From an uncultured Prevotella sp. (GTDB lineage Bacteria; Bacteroidota; Bacteroidia; Bacteroidales; Bacteroidaceae): 64,000 nt of DNA. The notes under the pieces were generated by a model. That model did no database searches. It was not told where the DNA came from and was given only the letters and a program-made list of their open reading frames with translations. Shown one piece after another: positions 23,439-33,078 of the stretch (within the stretch, counting starts at the first letter, position 1; every line of letters begins with the position of its first letter). The DNA is taken from the NCBI GenBank assembly GCA_947302435.1, contig CAMYVQ010000008.1:1-64000 (forward strand), read 5' to 3'. Position numbers and translations under genes: made by a program.

Positions 23439-24434
23439 TTATCTGAAGGAGTCAGTAAGCAACTTGATTTCCACTTGTGGACTAATGCGTTCGTATAGAA
23501 TGTTATAGACGGCATCGAGAATCGGCATGTTGACGTGGTAGTGACGGTTGATTTCCTTCATGCACTTCGTGCCGAAATAGCCTTCGGCAATCATCTCCAT
23601 CTCCATCTGTGCTGATTTCACCGAATAGCCTTTTCCAATCATGGTTCCAAACACACGGTTGCGCGAGAAATTAGAGTAACCTGTTACTAACAAATCGCCT
23701 AAATACACGGAGTCATAGACATTGCGCTCAATGGGGTGGACACTCTGAAGGAAGCGCGACATCTCCTGTACGGCATTCGACATGAGCACAGCCTGGAAAT
23801 TGTCGCCCATCTTCAGTCCCGAACAGATACCGGCTGCTATGGCATACACATTCTTCAGCACCGAGGAATATTCAATACCGATTACGTCTGTCGAGGTCTT
23901 TGTCTTGATGAACGCACTGCTCAGCACGTTGGTAAAAGCCTGTGCCTTTTCCTGGTCGGAACAGCCTACAGTGAGATAGCTGAGTCGCTCGAGGGCCACT
24001 TCTTCTGCATGCGAGGGGCCTCCTAAGCAGGCAAGGTTCTCGTAGGGAACATCGAACACCTGATGGAAATATTCGGAGCATACGAGATTCTCGTCAGGAA
24101 CAATGCCTTTGATGGCTGTGAGAATGAACTTGTCCTTGATTCTTGTCTTCAACCGTCTCAGATGGTTCTTCAGGTAGGGCGAAGGAACCACGAAAACGAG
24201 CGTGTCGTATAGTTGGACGATGTGGTTGAGGTCGCTGTCAAAATGAATCTCGTCGACATTGAAATGTACGCTGGTCAGATAGCTCGGATTGTGGCCCAGG
24301 CGGCGGAAATCGTCAATCTGGTCGTCGCGTCGCATGTACCATCCGATGTGGTGGGTGTGTCCTACCACAATCTTGGCAATGGCTGTTGCCCATGAGCCGC
24401 CACCGATGATGGCTATCTTACCGCAATTATACAT
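23439..24434 (-). CDS. gpsA: NAD(P)-dependent glycerol-3-phosphate dehydrogenase
   Basis: 331 residues. It makes sn-glycerol 3-phosphate from dihydroxyacetone phosphate for phospholipid synthesis in the cytoplasm. The Rossmann loop is [16 protein letters not shown] at the very start, and later family segments include [52 protein letters not shown] (with the catalytic Lys) and [17 protein letters not shown]. The start at 24434 overlaps the lysS stop by 8 bases; the longer ORF from 24464 would add 10 residues inside lysS. Operon order is lysS, gpsA, Rid-like gene. Confidence 0.95.
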   Translation of the reverse strand: MYNCGKIAIIGGGSWATAIAKIVVGHTHHIGWYMRRDDQIDDFRRLGHNPSYLTSVHFNVDEIHFDSDLNHIVQLYDTLVFVVPSPYLKNHLRRLKTRIKDKFILTAIKGIVPDENLVCSEYFHQVFDVPYENLACLGGPSHAEEVALERLSYLTVGCSDQEKAQAFTNVLSSAFIKTKTSTDVIGIEYSSVLKNVYAIAAGICSGLKMGDNFQAVLMSNAVQEMSRFLQSVHPIERNVYDSVYLGDLLVTGYSNFSRNRVFGTMIGKGYSVKSAQMEMEMIAEGYFGTKCMKEINRHYHVNMPILDAVYNILYERISPQVEIKLLTDSFR

Positions 24435-26157
24435 TTGCCTTTTCAATCCATTGTTGCACTTCATCTACAGTTGGCTTCTGAAGTTCAAGCTTGAACTTCT
24501 TCACGATGTCGCCAATCTTCTGCTGCAAACCCTGTGGCTTCTCATCCTTGATGTCCTGAATGAGATGGAATCCAGCCTTGCGCAGCACGTAGACCCAGTC
24601 TTCAGCTACGCCGATGGCAGCCCATTCCTGAACCGAGCTTTGTGGGGCTTTCTTTTCAGGTTTCATCTGTGGGAAGAAGAGCACTTCCTGAATATAGGTC
24701 TTGCCCGTCATGAGCATCACCAAGCGGTCGATGCCAATGCCGATGCCCGAAGTGGGAGGCATGCCGTACTGCAGGGCACGGAGGAAGTCCTGGTCGATGA
24801 TCATGGCTTCGTCGTCGCCCTTGTCGGCCAGCTTCATCTGCTCCTTGAAGCGTTCCTCCTGGTCGATGGGGTCGTTCAGCTCAGAATAGGCATTGGCCAG
24901 CTCCTTGCCGTTGACCATCAGCTCGAAACGCTCAGTCAAGCCAGGCTTCGAGCGGTGCATTTTCGTCAGGGGCGACATCTCCACGGGATAGTCTGTGATG
25001 AAGGTGGGTTGAATAAAGGTGCCTTCGCAGAACTCTCCGAAGAGTTCGTCGATCAGCTTGCCCTTGCCCATCGTCTCGTCGACTTCCATGCCTTTCTTCT
25101 TGCAGAAGGCGCGGATTTCCTCTTCGCTCTTACCCTCGCAGTCGAAGCCTGTATTCTCTTTGATGGCCTCGAGGATGGGCAGACGGCGATAGGGAGCCTT
25201 GAACGACACGACATTGCCGTCAATCTCGCGTTCGGGCTTTCCGTTCACTGCTATACAGATAGTCTCCAAAAGTTTTTCGGTGAACGACATCATCCAGTTG
25301 TAGTCCTTATACTGAACATAGAGTTCCATGCAGGTGAACTCCGGGTTGTGGTTGCGGTCCATGCCCTCATTGCGGAAGTTCTTTCCAATCTCATACACAC
25401 CCTCAAAGCCGCCCACGATGAGTCGTTTCAGGTAAAGCTCTGTGGCGATGCGCATGTACATGTCCTGATCGAGGGCATTGAAGTGGGTGATAAACGGACG
25501 GGCCGAAGCACCGCCGGCAATCATCTGCAGGGTGGGGGTCTCCACTTCTGTGTAGCCAGCCTCGTCGAGCACCTTTCTCATTGTACGGATAACCGTGGCC
25601 CTCTGAAGGAAAGTATCCTTGACACCTTCGTTCACTACGAGGTCTACATAGCGCTGACGATAGCGAAGCTCGGGATCATCGAACTTGTCGTAAGCCACGC
25701 CGTCCTTGTATTTCACGATGGGCAGGGGCTTCAACGACTTTGACAGAAGGGTCAGCTCTTTTGCATGTACCGAGACTTCGCCTGTTTCCGTGCGGAACAC
25801 GAAGCCCTTGACACCGATGAAATCGCCAATGTCCATCAGTTTTTTGAACACCGTGTTATATAAGTCCTTGTTCTCGTCGGGGCAGATGTCGTCACGCTTA
25901 ATATATACCTGGATGCGGCCTTTCGAGTCTTGTAACTTCACGAAACTGGCCTTACCCATGATGTTACGGCTCATCATGCGTCCGGCAATAGACACCTCGC
26001 GTACAGGAGCATCGTCGCTGAACGACTCAACAATATCGGTTGAAAATGCATTGGTGATATATTCTTCGGCAGGGTAGGGGTTGATTCCCATTTTGCGTAA
26101 CTCGTCGAGCGACTGTCGACGTAGGATTTCCTGTTCACTCAGTTCTAAAATGTTCAT
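24427..26157 (-). CDS. lysS: Lysine--tRNA ligase (class II)
   Basis: 576 residues; charges tRNA-Lys. The N-terminal OB-fold anticodon domain (about 55-165: [20 protein letters not shown]) is followed by the class II catalytic core with [12 protein letters not shown], motif 2 in [15 protein letters not shown] and motif 3 in [15 protein letters not shown]. After motif 3 there is an extra C-terminal segment of about 80 residues ([11 protein letters not shown] to KANV), helical, as found in other Bacteroidota LysS. A clear promoter lies upstream. Confidence 0.97.
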   Translation of the reverse strand: MNILELSEQEILRRQSLDELRKMGINPYPAEEYITNAFSTDIVESFSDDAPVREVSIAGRMMSRNIMGKASFVKLQDSKGRIQVYIKRDDICPDENKDLYNTVFKKLMDIGDFIGVKGFVFRTETGEVSVHAKELTLLSKSLKPLPIVKYKDGVAYDKFDDPELRYRQRYVDLVVNEGVKDTFLQRATVIRTMRKVLDEAGYTEVETPTLQMIAGGASARPFITHFNALDQDMYMRIATELYLKRLIVGGFEGVYEIGKNFRNEGMDRNHNPEFTCMELYVQYKDYNWMMSFTEKLLETICIAVNGKPEREIDGNVVSFKAPYRRLPILEAIKENTGFDCEGKSEEEIRAFCKKKGMEVDETMGKGKLIDELFGEFCEGTFIQPTFITDYPVEMSPLTKMHRSKPGLTERFELMVNGKELANAYSELNDPIDQEERFKEQMKLADKGDDEAMIIDQDFLRALQYGMPPTSGIGIGIDRLVMLMTGKTYIQEVLFFPQMKPEKKAPQSSVQEWAAIGVAEDWVYVLRKAGFHLIQDIKDEKPQGLQQKIGDIVKKFKLELQKPTVDEVQQWIEKANV

Positions 26158-26191
26158 ACAGTATAGTGTTCTTTTATTTGCTTTTAGGCTG

Positions 26192-26222
26192 CAAAGTTAA
26201 CCAAAAAAAGTCAAATCGCAAA
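26192..26222 (-). promoter_or_regulatory. Bacteroidota-type promoter of lysS operon
   Basis: On the minus strand TTTG (26219-26222) and TAACTTTG (26192-26199) are 19 bases apart, 34 bases before the lysS start. Confidence 0.55.
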
Positions 26223-26304
26223 GGAATGCCTATTAAATTATCGAAAAGTGTGCTGTTTGCGAAGGAAATTTTTGTACCTTTGCACGCTAAAAAGAGAGAA
26301 TAGT

Positions 26305-28389
26305 ATGTCGACAGAAGATTCAAACAAGAGAATTAACCCTTTTTTTGTGCCTTATAACACCCCTCACGACACAGTTCCCTTCGACCGTATTAAGTTGGAA
26401 GACTTTGAAGAAGCCTTCATGGAGGGGATTCGTCGGGACAATGAGCAGATTGAGAAAACCATCAACAATCCGCAGAAGCCGACTTTCGACAATACCATTA
26501 TTGATAAAGATGAAAAGAAGGAAGGCTATTATGACCTGTTGGAAAGGGTTTCGACCGTGTTCTTCAATCTGTTGAGTGCCGAGACCAACGACGAGATGGA
26601 TGCCCTCGCCCAGAAAATACAACCCATATTGACGCAGCATGCCAACGATGTGCGGCTGAACGAACGCCTGTTCGAGCGCATCAAGTATGTACACCGTCAT
26701 CACCGCAAACTGACTTCCGAGGAGCGCATGCTTTTGGAGAACACCTATCAGGGCTTTGTCAGAAGTGGTGCCCTCTTAGATGCAGAGGGCAAGGCGAAAT
26801 TGCGTGAGTTGACGGAGGAGGCATCAATCCTTTCATTGCAGTTCTCCCAGAACCTGTTGAAAGAAACAAAAGCCTTTACCTTGCATATCACTGACCAGGC
26901 ACAGCTCGACGGACTGCCTGAAACTTCTGTTGCCGCGGCAGTTCAGGAGGCTCAGCAACGAGGCATTGATGGATGGGTCTTCACGCTCGACCATCCTTCT
27001 TACTCACCATTCATGACCTACAGTACACAGCGCGGACTGAGGGAGCAGATGTATATGGCCCACAACACGATGTGTACGCATCATAACGAAGAGAACAACC
27101 TTGAAATCTGTAAGCGCTTAGTGAACCTGCGTCGCGAGATCGCGCAGTTGCTTGGCTACAAGTCATACGCCGACTATGTACTGGTGCGTCGCATGGCCAG
27201 CAACAAGAAAGGAGTCTATAAGCTGTTGAACGAGCTGATTGATGCCTATCGCCCCACAGCGGTGAAAGAGCACGAAGAGCTGAAGCAGATGGCTATTGAT
27301 GTGGAGGGTGAGAATTTCAAGATGAAGCCTTGGGATTCGAGCTTCTATTCGCACAAGTTGCAGTTGAAGAAATTCAACCTCGATGCTGAGATGCTGCGCC
27401 CCTATTTTGAGCTCTCGAAGGTCATCGACGGCGTATTTGGCCTGGCCAACCGTCTGTATGGCATCACCTTTAAGGAGAACAAGGAGATACCCGTCTATCA
27501 TCCTGATGTGAAAGCCTACGATGTGTTCGACAAGGACGGCTCTTTCCTGGCTGTGTTCTATGCCGATTTCCATCCGCGCACAGGTAAGCAGGGTGGTGCC
27601 TGGATGACAGAATATCAGGGACAGTGCATTGACAAGAAGGGTGAAAATGTCCGTCCCCATGTGAGTGTGGTGATGAATCTCACGAAACCCACGCCAGAGA
27701 AGCCTGCACTTTTGACCCTTGGCGAAGTGGAGACCTTTCTCCATGAGTTCGGCCATTCGCTCCACGGCATGTTTGCCAACACGCGCTTTGAAAGTCTGAG
27801 CGGCACCAATGTGTGGTGGGACTTCGTTGAGCTGCCTTCACAGTTCATGGAGAACTACGCTGTTGAGAAAGAGTTCCTGCGCACCTTCGCCTTCCACTAC
27901 CAGACGGGCGAGCCATTGCCCGACGAACTGATCGACCGTATTGCGAAGAGCCGCAACTTCATGGTGGCTACGGGTTGTCTGCGTCAGGTGAGCTTTGGCT
28001 TGCTTGACATGGCTTACTACACCCAGAAGACGGAGTTTAGCGGTGATATCCTGAATTTCGAGAAGAGGGCCTGGAAGAAGGCCATCATCGGCAGACAGTT
28101 GCCCAACACTTGCATGACGGTGCAGTTCTCTCACATCATGGCAGGCGGATATGCTGCCGGTTACTACAGCTATAAGTGGGCTGAGGTGCTCGATGCCGAT
28201 GCCTTCAGTGTGTTCAAGAGAAATGGCATCTTCGATCAGAAGACAGCTCAGAGCTTCCGTGACAATATTCTCTCGAAAGGCGGAACGGAACATCCCATGA
28301 CATTATACAAACGTTTCCGTGGTGGTGAGCCCACCATCGACGCATTATTAGAAAGAAATGGAATCAACAGACAAACAAACGAAACTTGA
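26305..28389 (+). CDS. M3-family metallopeptidase (peptidyl-dipeptidase Dcp / oligopeptidase A type)
   Basis: 694 residues without a signal peptide, so cytoplasmic. The zinc site is HEFGHSLHGMF (about residue 480), with the downstream Glu in the following helix (WDFVELPSQFMENY). The family start NPFFVPYNTPHDTVPFD and the long helical N-terminal half are typical of Dcp. It cleaves short peptides, releasing dipeptides from the C-terminus. The start at 26305 follows GAGAGAATAGT; an earlier ATG at 26248 would lie upstream of the -7-like TACCTTTG at 26275. It overlaps the dCMP deaminase gene by 32 bases. Confidence 0.93.
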   Translation: MSTEDSNKRINPFFVPYNTPHDTVPFDRIKLEDFEEAFMEGIRRDNEQIEKTINNPQKPTFDNTIIDKDEKKEGYYDLLERVSTVFFNLLSAETNDEMDALAQKIQPILTQHANDVRLNERLFERIKYVHRHHRKLTSEERMLLENTYQGFVRSGALLDAEGKAKLRELTEEASILSLQFSQNLLKETKAFTLHITDQAQLDGLPETSVAAAVQEAQQRGIDGWVFTLDHPSYSPFMTYSTQRGLREQMYMAHNTMCTHHNEENNLEICKRLVNLRREIAQLLGYKSYADYVLVRRMASNKKGVYKLLNELIDAYRPTAVKEHEELKQMAIDVEGENFKMKPWDSSFYSHKLQLKKFNLDAEMLRPYFELSKVIDGVFGLANRLYGITFKENKEIPVYHPDVKAYDVFDKDGSFLAVFYADFHPRTGKQGGAWMTEYQGQCIDKKGENVRPHVSVVMNLTKPTPEKPALLTLGEVETFLHEFGHSLHGMFANTRFESLSGTNVWWDFVELPSQFMENYAVEKEFLRTFAFHYQTGEPLPDELIDRIAKSRNFMVATGCLRQVSFGLLDMAYYTQKTEFSGDILNFEKRAWKKAIIGRQLPNTCMTVQFSHIMAGGYAAGYYSYKWAEVLDADAFSVFKRNGIFDQKTAQSFRDNILSKGGTEHPMTLYKRFRGGEPTIDALLERNGINRQTNET

Positions 28390-28783
28390 CGAACGCTATT
28401 TGCGCATGGCCCGTATCTGGGCAGAGAATTCCTACTGCCAGCGCAGGCAAGTGGGTGCATTGGTCGTGAAGAACAAGATGATTATCAGTGATGGCTACAA
28501 CGGCACGCCAAGCGGCTTTGAAAACGTGTGCGAAGACGGGTCGGGCGTTACGAAGCCTTACGTCCTACATGCCGAGGCCAATGCCATCACCAAATTGGCG
28601 CGTTCGAACAACAACAGCGAAGGTGCTACGATCTACATCACTGCATCGCCCTGCATAGAGTGTGCAAAGCTCATCATTCAGGCAGGCATCAAGCGCGTGG
28701 TCTATGGTGAGAAATACCGTCTCATGGATGGTATCGAACTACTGGAGAGAGCCGGTATCGAAGTCGTCTACATGGGTGAATAA
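28358..28783 (+). CDS. Deoxycytidylate (dCMP) deaminase
   Basis: 141 residues, typical length. It deaminates dCMP to dUMP for dTTP synthesis. Zinc-site motifs are HAEANAI (His, and the proton-shuttling Glu) and PCIECAK (two Cys), with NGTPSGFENVCED before them, as in the ComEB/dCMP deaminase group. The start lies inside the 3' end of the M3 peptidase gene in another frame (32-base overlap), so translation is probably coupled. It is followed after 15 bases by the S41 protease. Confidence 0.95.
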   Translation: MESTDKQTKLDERYLRMARIWAENSYCQRRQVGALVVKNKMIISDGYNGTPSGFENVCEDGSGVTKPYVLHAEANAITKLARSNNNSEGATIYITASPCIECAKLIIQAGIKRVVYGEKYRLMDGIELLERAGIEVVYMGE

Positions 28784-28798
28784 ATATAAATAAAAAGA

Positions 28799-30424
28799 AT
28801 GGACAAGCAAAATCGTTTTTCCCCCCTCTGGCTTGCACTCAGTGCGGTCGTGGGTATTTTCATTGGAAACTTCTATGCCAACCAGTTTGGTGGCAACCGA
28901 CTGAATATCATCAATTCCGGCACCAATAAGCTCAACAACCTGTTGCATATCGTCGACGACCAGTATGTAGATACGGTGAATGTGCCAGACCTCGTGGAGA
29001 AAGCCATGCCGCAACTGCTCTCCGAGCTTGATCCTCATTCTGTATATATATCTGCCAAGGACAAGCAGATGGCCGAGGACGATCTGCGCGGCTCTTTCTC
29101 AGGAGTCGGTATTGAATTTGTCATCCGCAAGGACACGCTTCGTGTGCAGAACGTGATCAAGAACGGCCCTTCGGAACGTGCCGGTGTGTTGGCAGGCGAC
29201 AAGATTGTGGAAGTCGACGATTCTTCTTTCGTGGGCAGTGAGCTGACCAATGAGGAGGCGATGCATCGGTTGAAAGGCCCCAAGGACACCAAGGTGAAGT
29301 TGGGCATCGTGCGCCGTGGCGAGAAAGACTTGCATTATATTACTGTGACCCGTGGCGAAATCCCCATGAAAAGTGTCAACGCTGTCTATATGCTCGATGA
29401 GACTACGGGCTATATTCGGATTAAGAACTTTGGCGAGAACACCTATCCCGAGCTTCTTGTTGCGTTGGCAGAACTCTCTCAGAGCGATTTCGGAAATCTG
29501 GTCATCGACCTTCGGGGCAATACGGGTGGCTATTTGGGATCGGCTGTTCAGATAGCTAATGAGTTTCTGCCCAAGAACAAGCTGATTGTCTATACCGAAG
29601 GACGGCGTTCGCCCCGTCAGGACTATTTCTCCGATGGCCGCGGCACCTATCAGAAGATTCCCCTTGTGGTGCTTATTGACGAAGGGTCGGCATCGGCCAG
29701 TGAGATTCTTGCCGGAGCCATTCAGGACAACGACCGTGGCACCATTATTGGCCGTCGTTCTTTCGGCAAGGGCTTGGTGCAACAGCCTATTGAGTTCAAC
29801 GACGGTTCGCTGATGCGTCTCACCATTGCCCGTTACTATTCCCCGTCGGGTCGCTGCATTCAGAAACCCTACACCAGCGGTCAGGACAAGAACTACGAGG
29901 AAGACCTGATGATACGCTATCAGCATGGGGAATTTTTCTCCCAGGACAGTATCAAGCACACGGGACCTGAATACAAGACGAGCAATGGTCGTATCGTCTA
30001 TGGTGGCGGTGGCATCACTCCCGATATTTTCGTGGGCGAGGACACTACGGCCTACACCTCTTATTATAAAGAGGCCACGATGTCGGGTCTCGTGTTGCAG
30101 TTCTGCTACGACTATACGGACGATCATCGTGAGGAACTTTCCAAGTACACCGATGTCCCGTCTTTGGAGAAATACCTGAAACGTCAGAACATTGTAGACA
30201 AGTTTGCTTCATACGCTGACCGTCAGGGACTGAAGCGACGCAATCTGCTCATTCAGCGTTCATACAATTTGTTGTACCGTTTCCTGGTCAGTCGTATCAT
30301 TTACAACATTCTTGACGAGCAGCCGTGGATAGAATATCTCAATGCCGACGACCCTGCTATCATCAGGACGCTGAAGCTGTTCAAGGATGGGGAGGCGTTT
30401 CCCCAGCCTCCAACAGCTGAATAA
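28799..30424 (+). CDS. S41-family C-terminal processing protease
   Basis: 541 residues. An N-terminal membrane anchor (about 8-28: LWLALSAVVGIFIGNFYA) is followed by a PDZ domain (about 95-175: FSGVGIEFVIRKDTLRVQNV, GPSERAGVLAGDKIVEVD) and the S41 protease core with GNTGGYLGSAVQIANEF and the catalytic Ser in DEGSASASEILAGA, then the Lys in RRSFGKGLVQ. Such proteases act in the periplasm on C-termini of envelope proteins. After the core there is a C-terminal tail of about 110 residues, helical. It is the third gene of the M3 peptidase - dCMP deaminase - S41 run. Confidence 0.95.
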   Translation: MDKQNRFSPLWLALSAVVGIFIGNFYANQFGGNRLNIINSGTNKLNNLLHIVDDQYVDTVNVPDLVEKAMPQLLSELDPHSVYISAKDKQMAEDDLRGSFSGVGIEFVIRKDTLRVQNVIKNGPSERAGVLAGDKIVEVDDSSFVGSELTNEEAMHRLKGPKDTKVKLGIVRRGEKDLHYITVTRGEIPMKSVNAVYMLDETTGYIRIKNFGENTYPELLVALAELSQSDFGNLVIDLRGNTGGYLGSAVQIANEFLPKNKLIVYTEGRRSPRQDYFSDGRGTYQKIPLVVLIDEGSASASEILAGAIQDNDRGTIIGRRSFGKGLVQQPIEFNDGSLMRLTIARYYSPSGRCIQKPYTSGQDKNYEEDLMIRYQHGEFFSQDSIKHTGPEYKTSNGRIVYGGGGITPDIFVGEDTTAYTSYYKEATMSGLVLQFCYDYTDDHREELSKYTDVPSLEKYLKRQNIVDKFASYADRQGLKRRNLLIQRSYNLLYRFLVSRIIYNILDEQPWIEYLNADDPAIIRTLKLFKDGEAFPQPPTAE

Positions 30425-32872
30425 TCAGTCTGCTGGCTCCCCATTCACTTTCCATTCCAGCACACCGCCTGACTCGCCTTTCTGTAGTTTGGCAACGACC
30501 TTCAGGCCTTTTGTCTTCACTGGACGGAAATCTACGCTGTTGTAACAGTCTTTGCGAACGGAGTAGGGGGTATGACCCTCTACTTCCTTCCATTGTCTGT
30601 CTGTTGTCTTGTAGAAAAGCTGCCATGACTCTGGCACACGGAAATTGCCGTCGTAATGGTCGAAGTCGAGCCAATAGATCCCGACGTTCGACACCACGTA
30701 TTCCTTGTCGAACTCATAGCTGATGGCCTCGGTGGTGCCACGTTTCAGCCACCAGTAATGATAGGGCTTGCTGGTGTCAGACGAACGTTTGGGTTCCCAC
30801 TGATCGTTCACGCCACCTGCCCATGAGTCTGTTGGAGCCGTCTCGGGGGCATCGTTCTGTATCGGGCCACGGTTGCTGAAGGTTCTTGCGCGGCTGGCAA
30901 TGGTCTCTTCGGGGGTGGCAACAGCTGCGTTTGGTGTGTGGGCCACCCATACCTCCATGGCTTGCGCTCCACGGTTGTTCCAGGTGCAGTAAGGGATGGC
31001 GCGGAAATCCACCTCTTTTATTTCCCCTGACAGTTCCAACTTCTTGGCCTTTCCGTTGAGCACCATGACACCGCCCAGCAGATTCTCCTCAAACTGTGTT
31101 TCAATCTTTTGTGTGTCGAGGATGTATTTGTCAAAAATGGTCTTGTCGGGCTGGTCGCTGGCTTCTATACAGAAAACAATAGGGCCACGCTCAAAGGCCA
31201 CCTTGCCATGTAAGTCTTCGGCATTGTCGTTGGCCATGATGCGACGCACCTCCATCGGTAGGTTGAGTTCTATCACGTCGCCCTTTTTCCAGTTTCGCTC
31301 AATGCTCACATAATCCTTGTTTTCAGGATAATACGAAGTGCCGTTTACAGTAATGGAATAAGGTTTGGAACGGTCGATATACTTGTAGAGGCTGTTGTTT
31401 GTAGGCGAAGCCTTGAGCCATGAGGGAATACGCAGTTTCATGGCAAAACGTCCTCCGCCTTTGTTCACCCTGATGGTAATCTTTCCGTCCCACGGGTAGG
31501 TGGTTGTCTGTTCCAGTTCCACCTTGCCGATGGTGGCCTTGCCCTGCGCATAGAGGTTGACGTAGATGTCGCGTCCTTGCATGGCATACATGTAGCCGGG
31601 TACCGAGGCCACGAACCGTGTCACATTGCCGGGGCAGCAGGCACAGCCGAACCATTTCTGCCGCTCGTGCTCTCCGTCGCTCTCCAAGGGGTTGTCGTAG
31701 AAGAAACGGTCGCCGCTGAGCGAAACACCGCTCAGCACATTATTGTAGAGTGCGCGTTCCACCACGTCGATGTATTTGCTCTTGCCCGTGGCGAGAAACA
31801 TTCTGTGGTTCCAATACACGTTAGCGATGGCGGCGCAGGTCTCGCAATAGGCGGTATGCGAGTTCAGTTCGTAGTTGGGACCGAAGCCTTCGCCTTGCGC
31901 TCTACTGCCGATGCCTCCCGTGATAAAGAGTTTTTTCGACGACATGTTATCCCAAATCCGCTCCAAAGCATTGAAATAGGCCGTGTCACCTGTCAGCGAA
32001 GCAACGTCGGCCACGCCGCTGAAGAGGTATCCGGCACGAACGGCATGCCCAACGATCTCCTCTTGTTGAAGGATGGGCTTATGGTCTTGCGAGTATTCAC
32101 TGGGCTTGTGGCCGTCGGTGCAGCGTCCTGTTTCCTCTACAAAGTAGCGTGCCCCCTCCAAGTATTTCTTGTCGCCCGTCACCTTATAGAGCTTGCAGAG
32201 TGCCATTTCGATAATGGGATGACCGCCCGGACGGTGTATCTGCCCTTCATTGGGGCCGAAGGTCTTGCATACCAAATCGGCGTTCTTGATGGCGACATTC
32301 AGGAAGTTCCGCTTTCCTGTAGCGCGAAAGTGCGCTACGGCACTCTCTATGAGATGTCCCGAATTGTATAGCTCGTGCGAATTGATTTTCTCCCATTTGC
32401 GGGTTCCCCACCAACCACTTAGTCTGTGACATTTGTTGGTGACACAGGTTGTCAGATAACCGTCATCTTCCTGAGCTTTGGCGATGATAGCAATAACAGA
32501 ATCCAAATAGTGGTCAAGGCGTTGGTCGTAATGTACGGCAAGACTATAGGATGCCCCCTCAATCACCTTATAGGGATCGGTGTCGTCGAATGAGAAATCG
32601 CCTTGGTGCTCTTTCACAGAGGTCGTCATCCGTCCGTTGTTTTGGGCTGCCAGTGCAAAATTATCGAACCGTCCGCTTTTCTCGCATTCCCTAAAAGCGG
32701 AAGGAATGCTGACCATCCGGTTTGTCTCAATGCGAGGCATCCAAAACACATCGTTCAGATGTACCTGAGTGAAAGGAACTTCGGTGATGGCAGCCTGTCG
32801 GATATTATTGTCGGCTTGCAGGGTGAGGGCTGATATGACAAACCCCGTCATGAGCAGTGTTCTTTTGTCCAT
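30425..32872 (-). CDS. GH127 beta-L-arabinofuranosidase with C-terminal extension
   Basis: 815 residues with a signal peptide (MDKRTLLMTGFVISALTLQA). The GH127 (DUF1680) core is clear: FDNFALAAQ, FDDTDPYKVIEGASYSLAVH, the catalytic-site Glu in NSHTAYCETCAAIANVYWNHR, and the Cys pair in FGCACCPGNVTR, which with Glu and another Cys holds zinc; one Cys is the nucleophile. It releases beta-L-arabinofuranose, probably in the periplasm. After residue 650 an extension (SYEFDKEYVVSNVGIYWLDFD) looks like a carbohydrate-binding jelly roll. The start at 32872 opens the signal peptide. It is divergent from a second GH127 gene and fits the arabinose operon 11 kb away. It ends exactly at the convergent S41 stop. 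Confidence 0.92.
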   Translation of the reverse strand: MDKRTLLMTGFVISALTLQADNNIRQAAITEVPFTQVHLNDVFWMPRIETNRMVSIPSAFRECEKSGRFDNFALAAQNNGRMTTSVKEHQGDFSFDDTDPYKVIEGASYSLAVHYDQRLDHYLDSVIAIIAKAQEDDGYLTTCVTNKCHRLSGWWGTRKWEKINSHELYNSGHLIESAVAHFRATGKRNFLNVAIKNADLVCKTFGPNEGQIHRPGGHPIIEMALCKLYKVTGDKKYLEGARYFVEETGRCTDGHKPSEYSQDHKPILQQEEIVGHAVRAGYLFSGVADVASLTGDTAYFNALERIWDNMSSKKLFITGGIGSRAQGEGFGPNYELNSHTAYCETCAAIANVYWNHRMFLATGKSKYIDVVERALYNNVLSGVSLSGDRFFYDNPLESDGEHERQKWFGCACCPGNVTRFVASVPGYMYAMQGRDIYVNLYAQGKATIGKVELEQTTTYPWDGKITIRVNKGGGRFAMKLRIPSWLKASPTNNSLYKYIDRSKPYSITVNGTSYYPENKDYVSIERNWKKGDVIELNLPMEVRRIMANDNAEDLHGKVAFERGPIVFCIEASDQPDKTIFDKYILDTQKIETQFEENLLGGVMVLNGKAKKLELSGEIKEVDFRAIPYCTWNNRGAQAMEVWVAHTPNAAVATPEETIASRARTFSNRGPIQNDAPETAPTDSWAGGVNDQWEPKRSSDTSKPYHYWWLKRGTTEAISYEFDKEYVVSNVGIYWLDFDHYDGNFRVPESWQLFYKTTDRQWKEVEGHTPYSVRKDCYNSVDFRPVKTKGLKVVAKLQKGESGGVLEWKVNGEPAD

Positions 32873-32907
32873 ATATCGGTAGTTTTTAGGTTTGTATTGA
32901 TTCGGTA

Positions 32908-32915
32908 CAAAATTA
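32908..32915 (-). promoter_or_regulatory. -7 element of the minus-strand GH127 gene
   Basis: The minus strand reads TAATTTTG, 36 bases before the start codon; a TTTG lies 16 bases further upstream (32932-32935), slightly close for the consensus spacing. Confidence 0.4.
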
Positions 32916-33078
32916 CACATTTATACTGAAACAAACGAACATTGGAAAAAGATTTATGGCATTTCTGTCGAAGAATGGACTTTATTTTACGGGCAAACTG
33001 CGTTAATTCTCTGCAAAACGGCTGATAATTCAGTTGTTTTGTGTATTTTTGCAAAATAATGATTAAACCGAAAACCGT

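Noticed and set aside
24289..25743. A 484-codon plus-strand open frame opposite lysS and gpsA.
   Set aside because: It is fully antisense to two clearly conserved genes, has no family resemblance and arises from codon bias of the real strand.
29099..30127. A 342-codon minus-strand open frame opposite the S41 protease.
   Set aside because: It is a shadow of the protease gene, with His/Thr-rich sequence of no known family.
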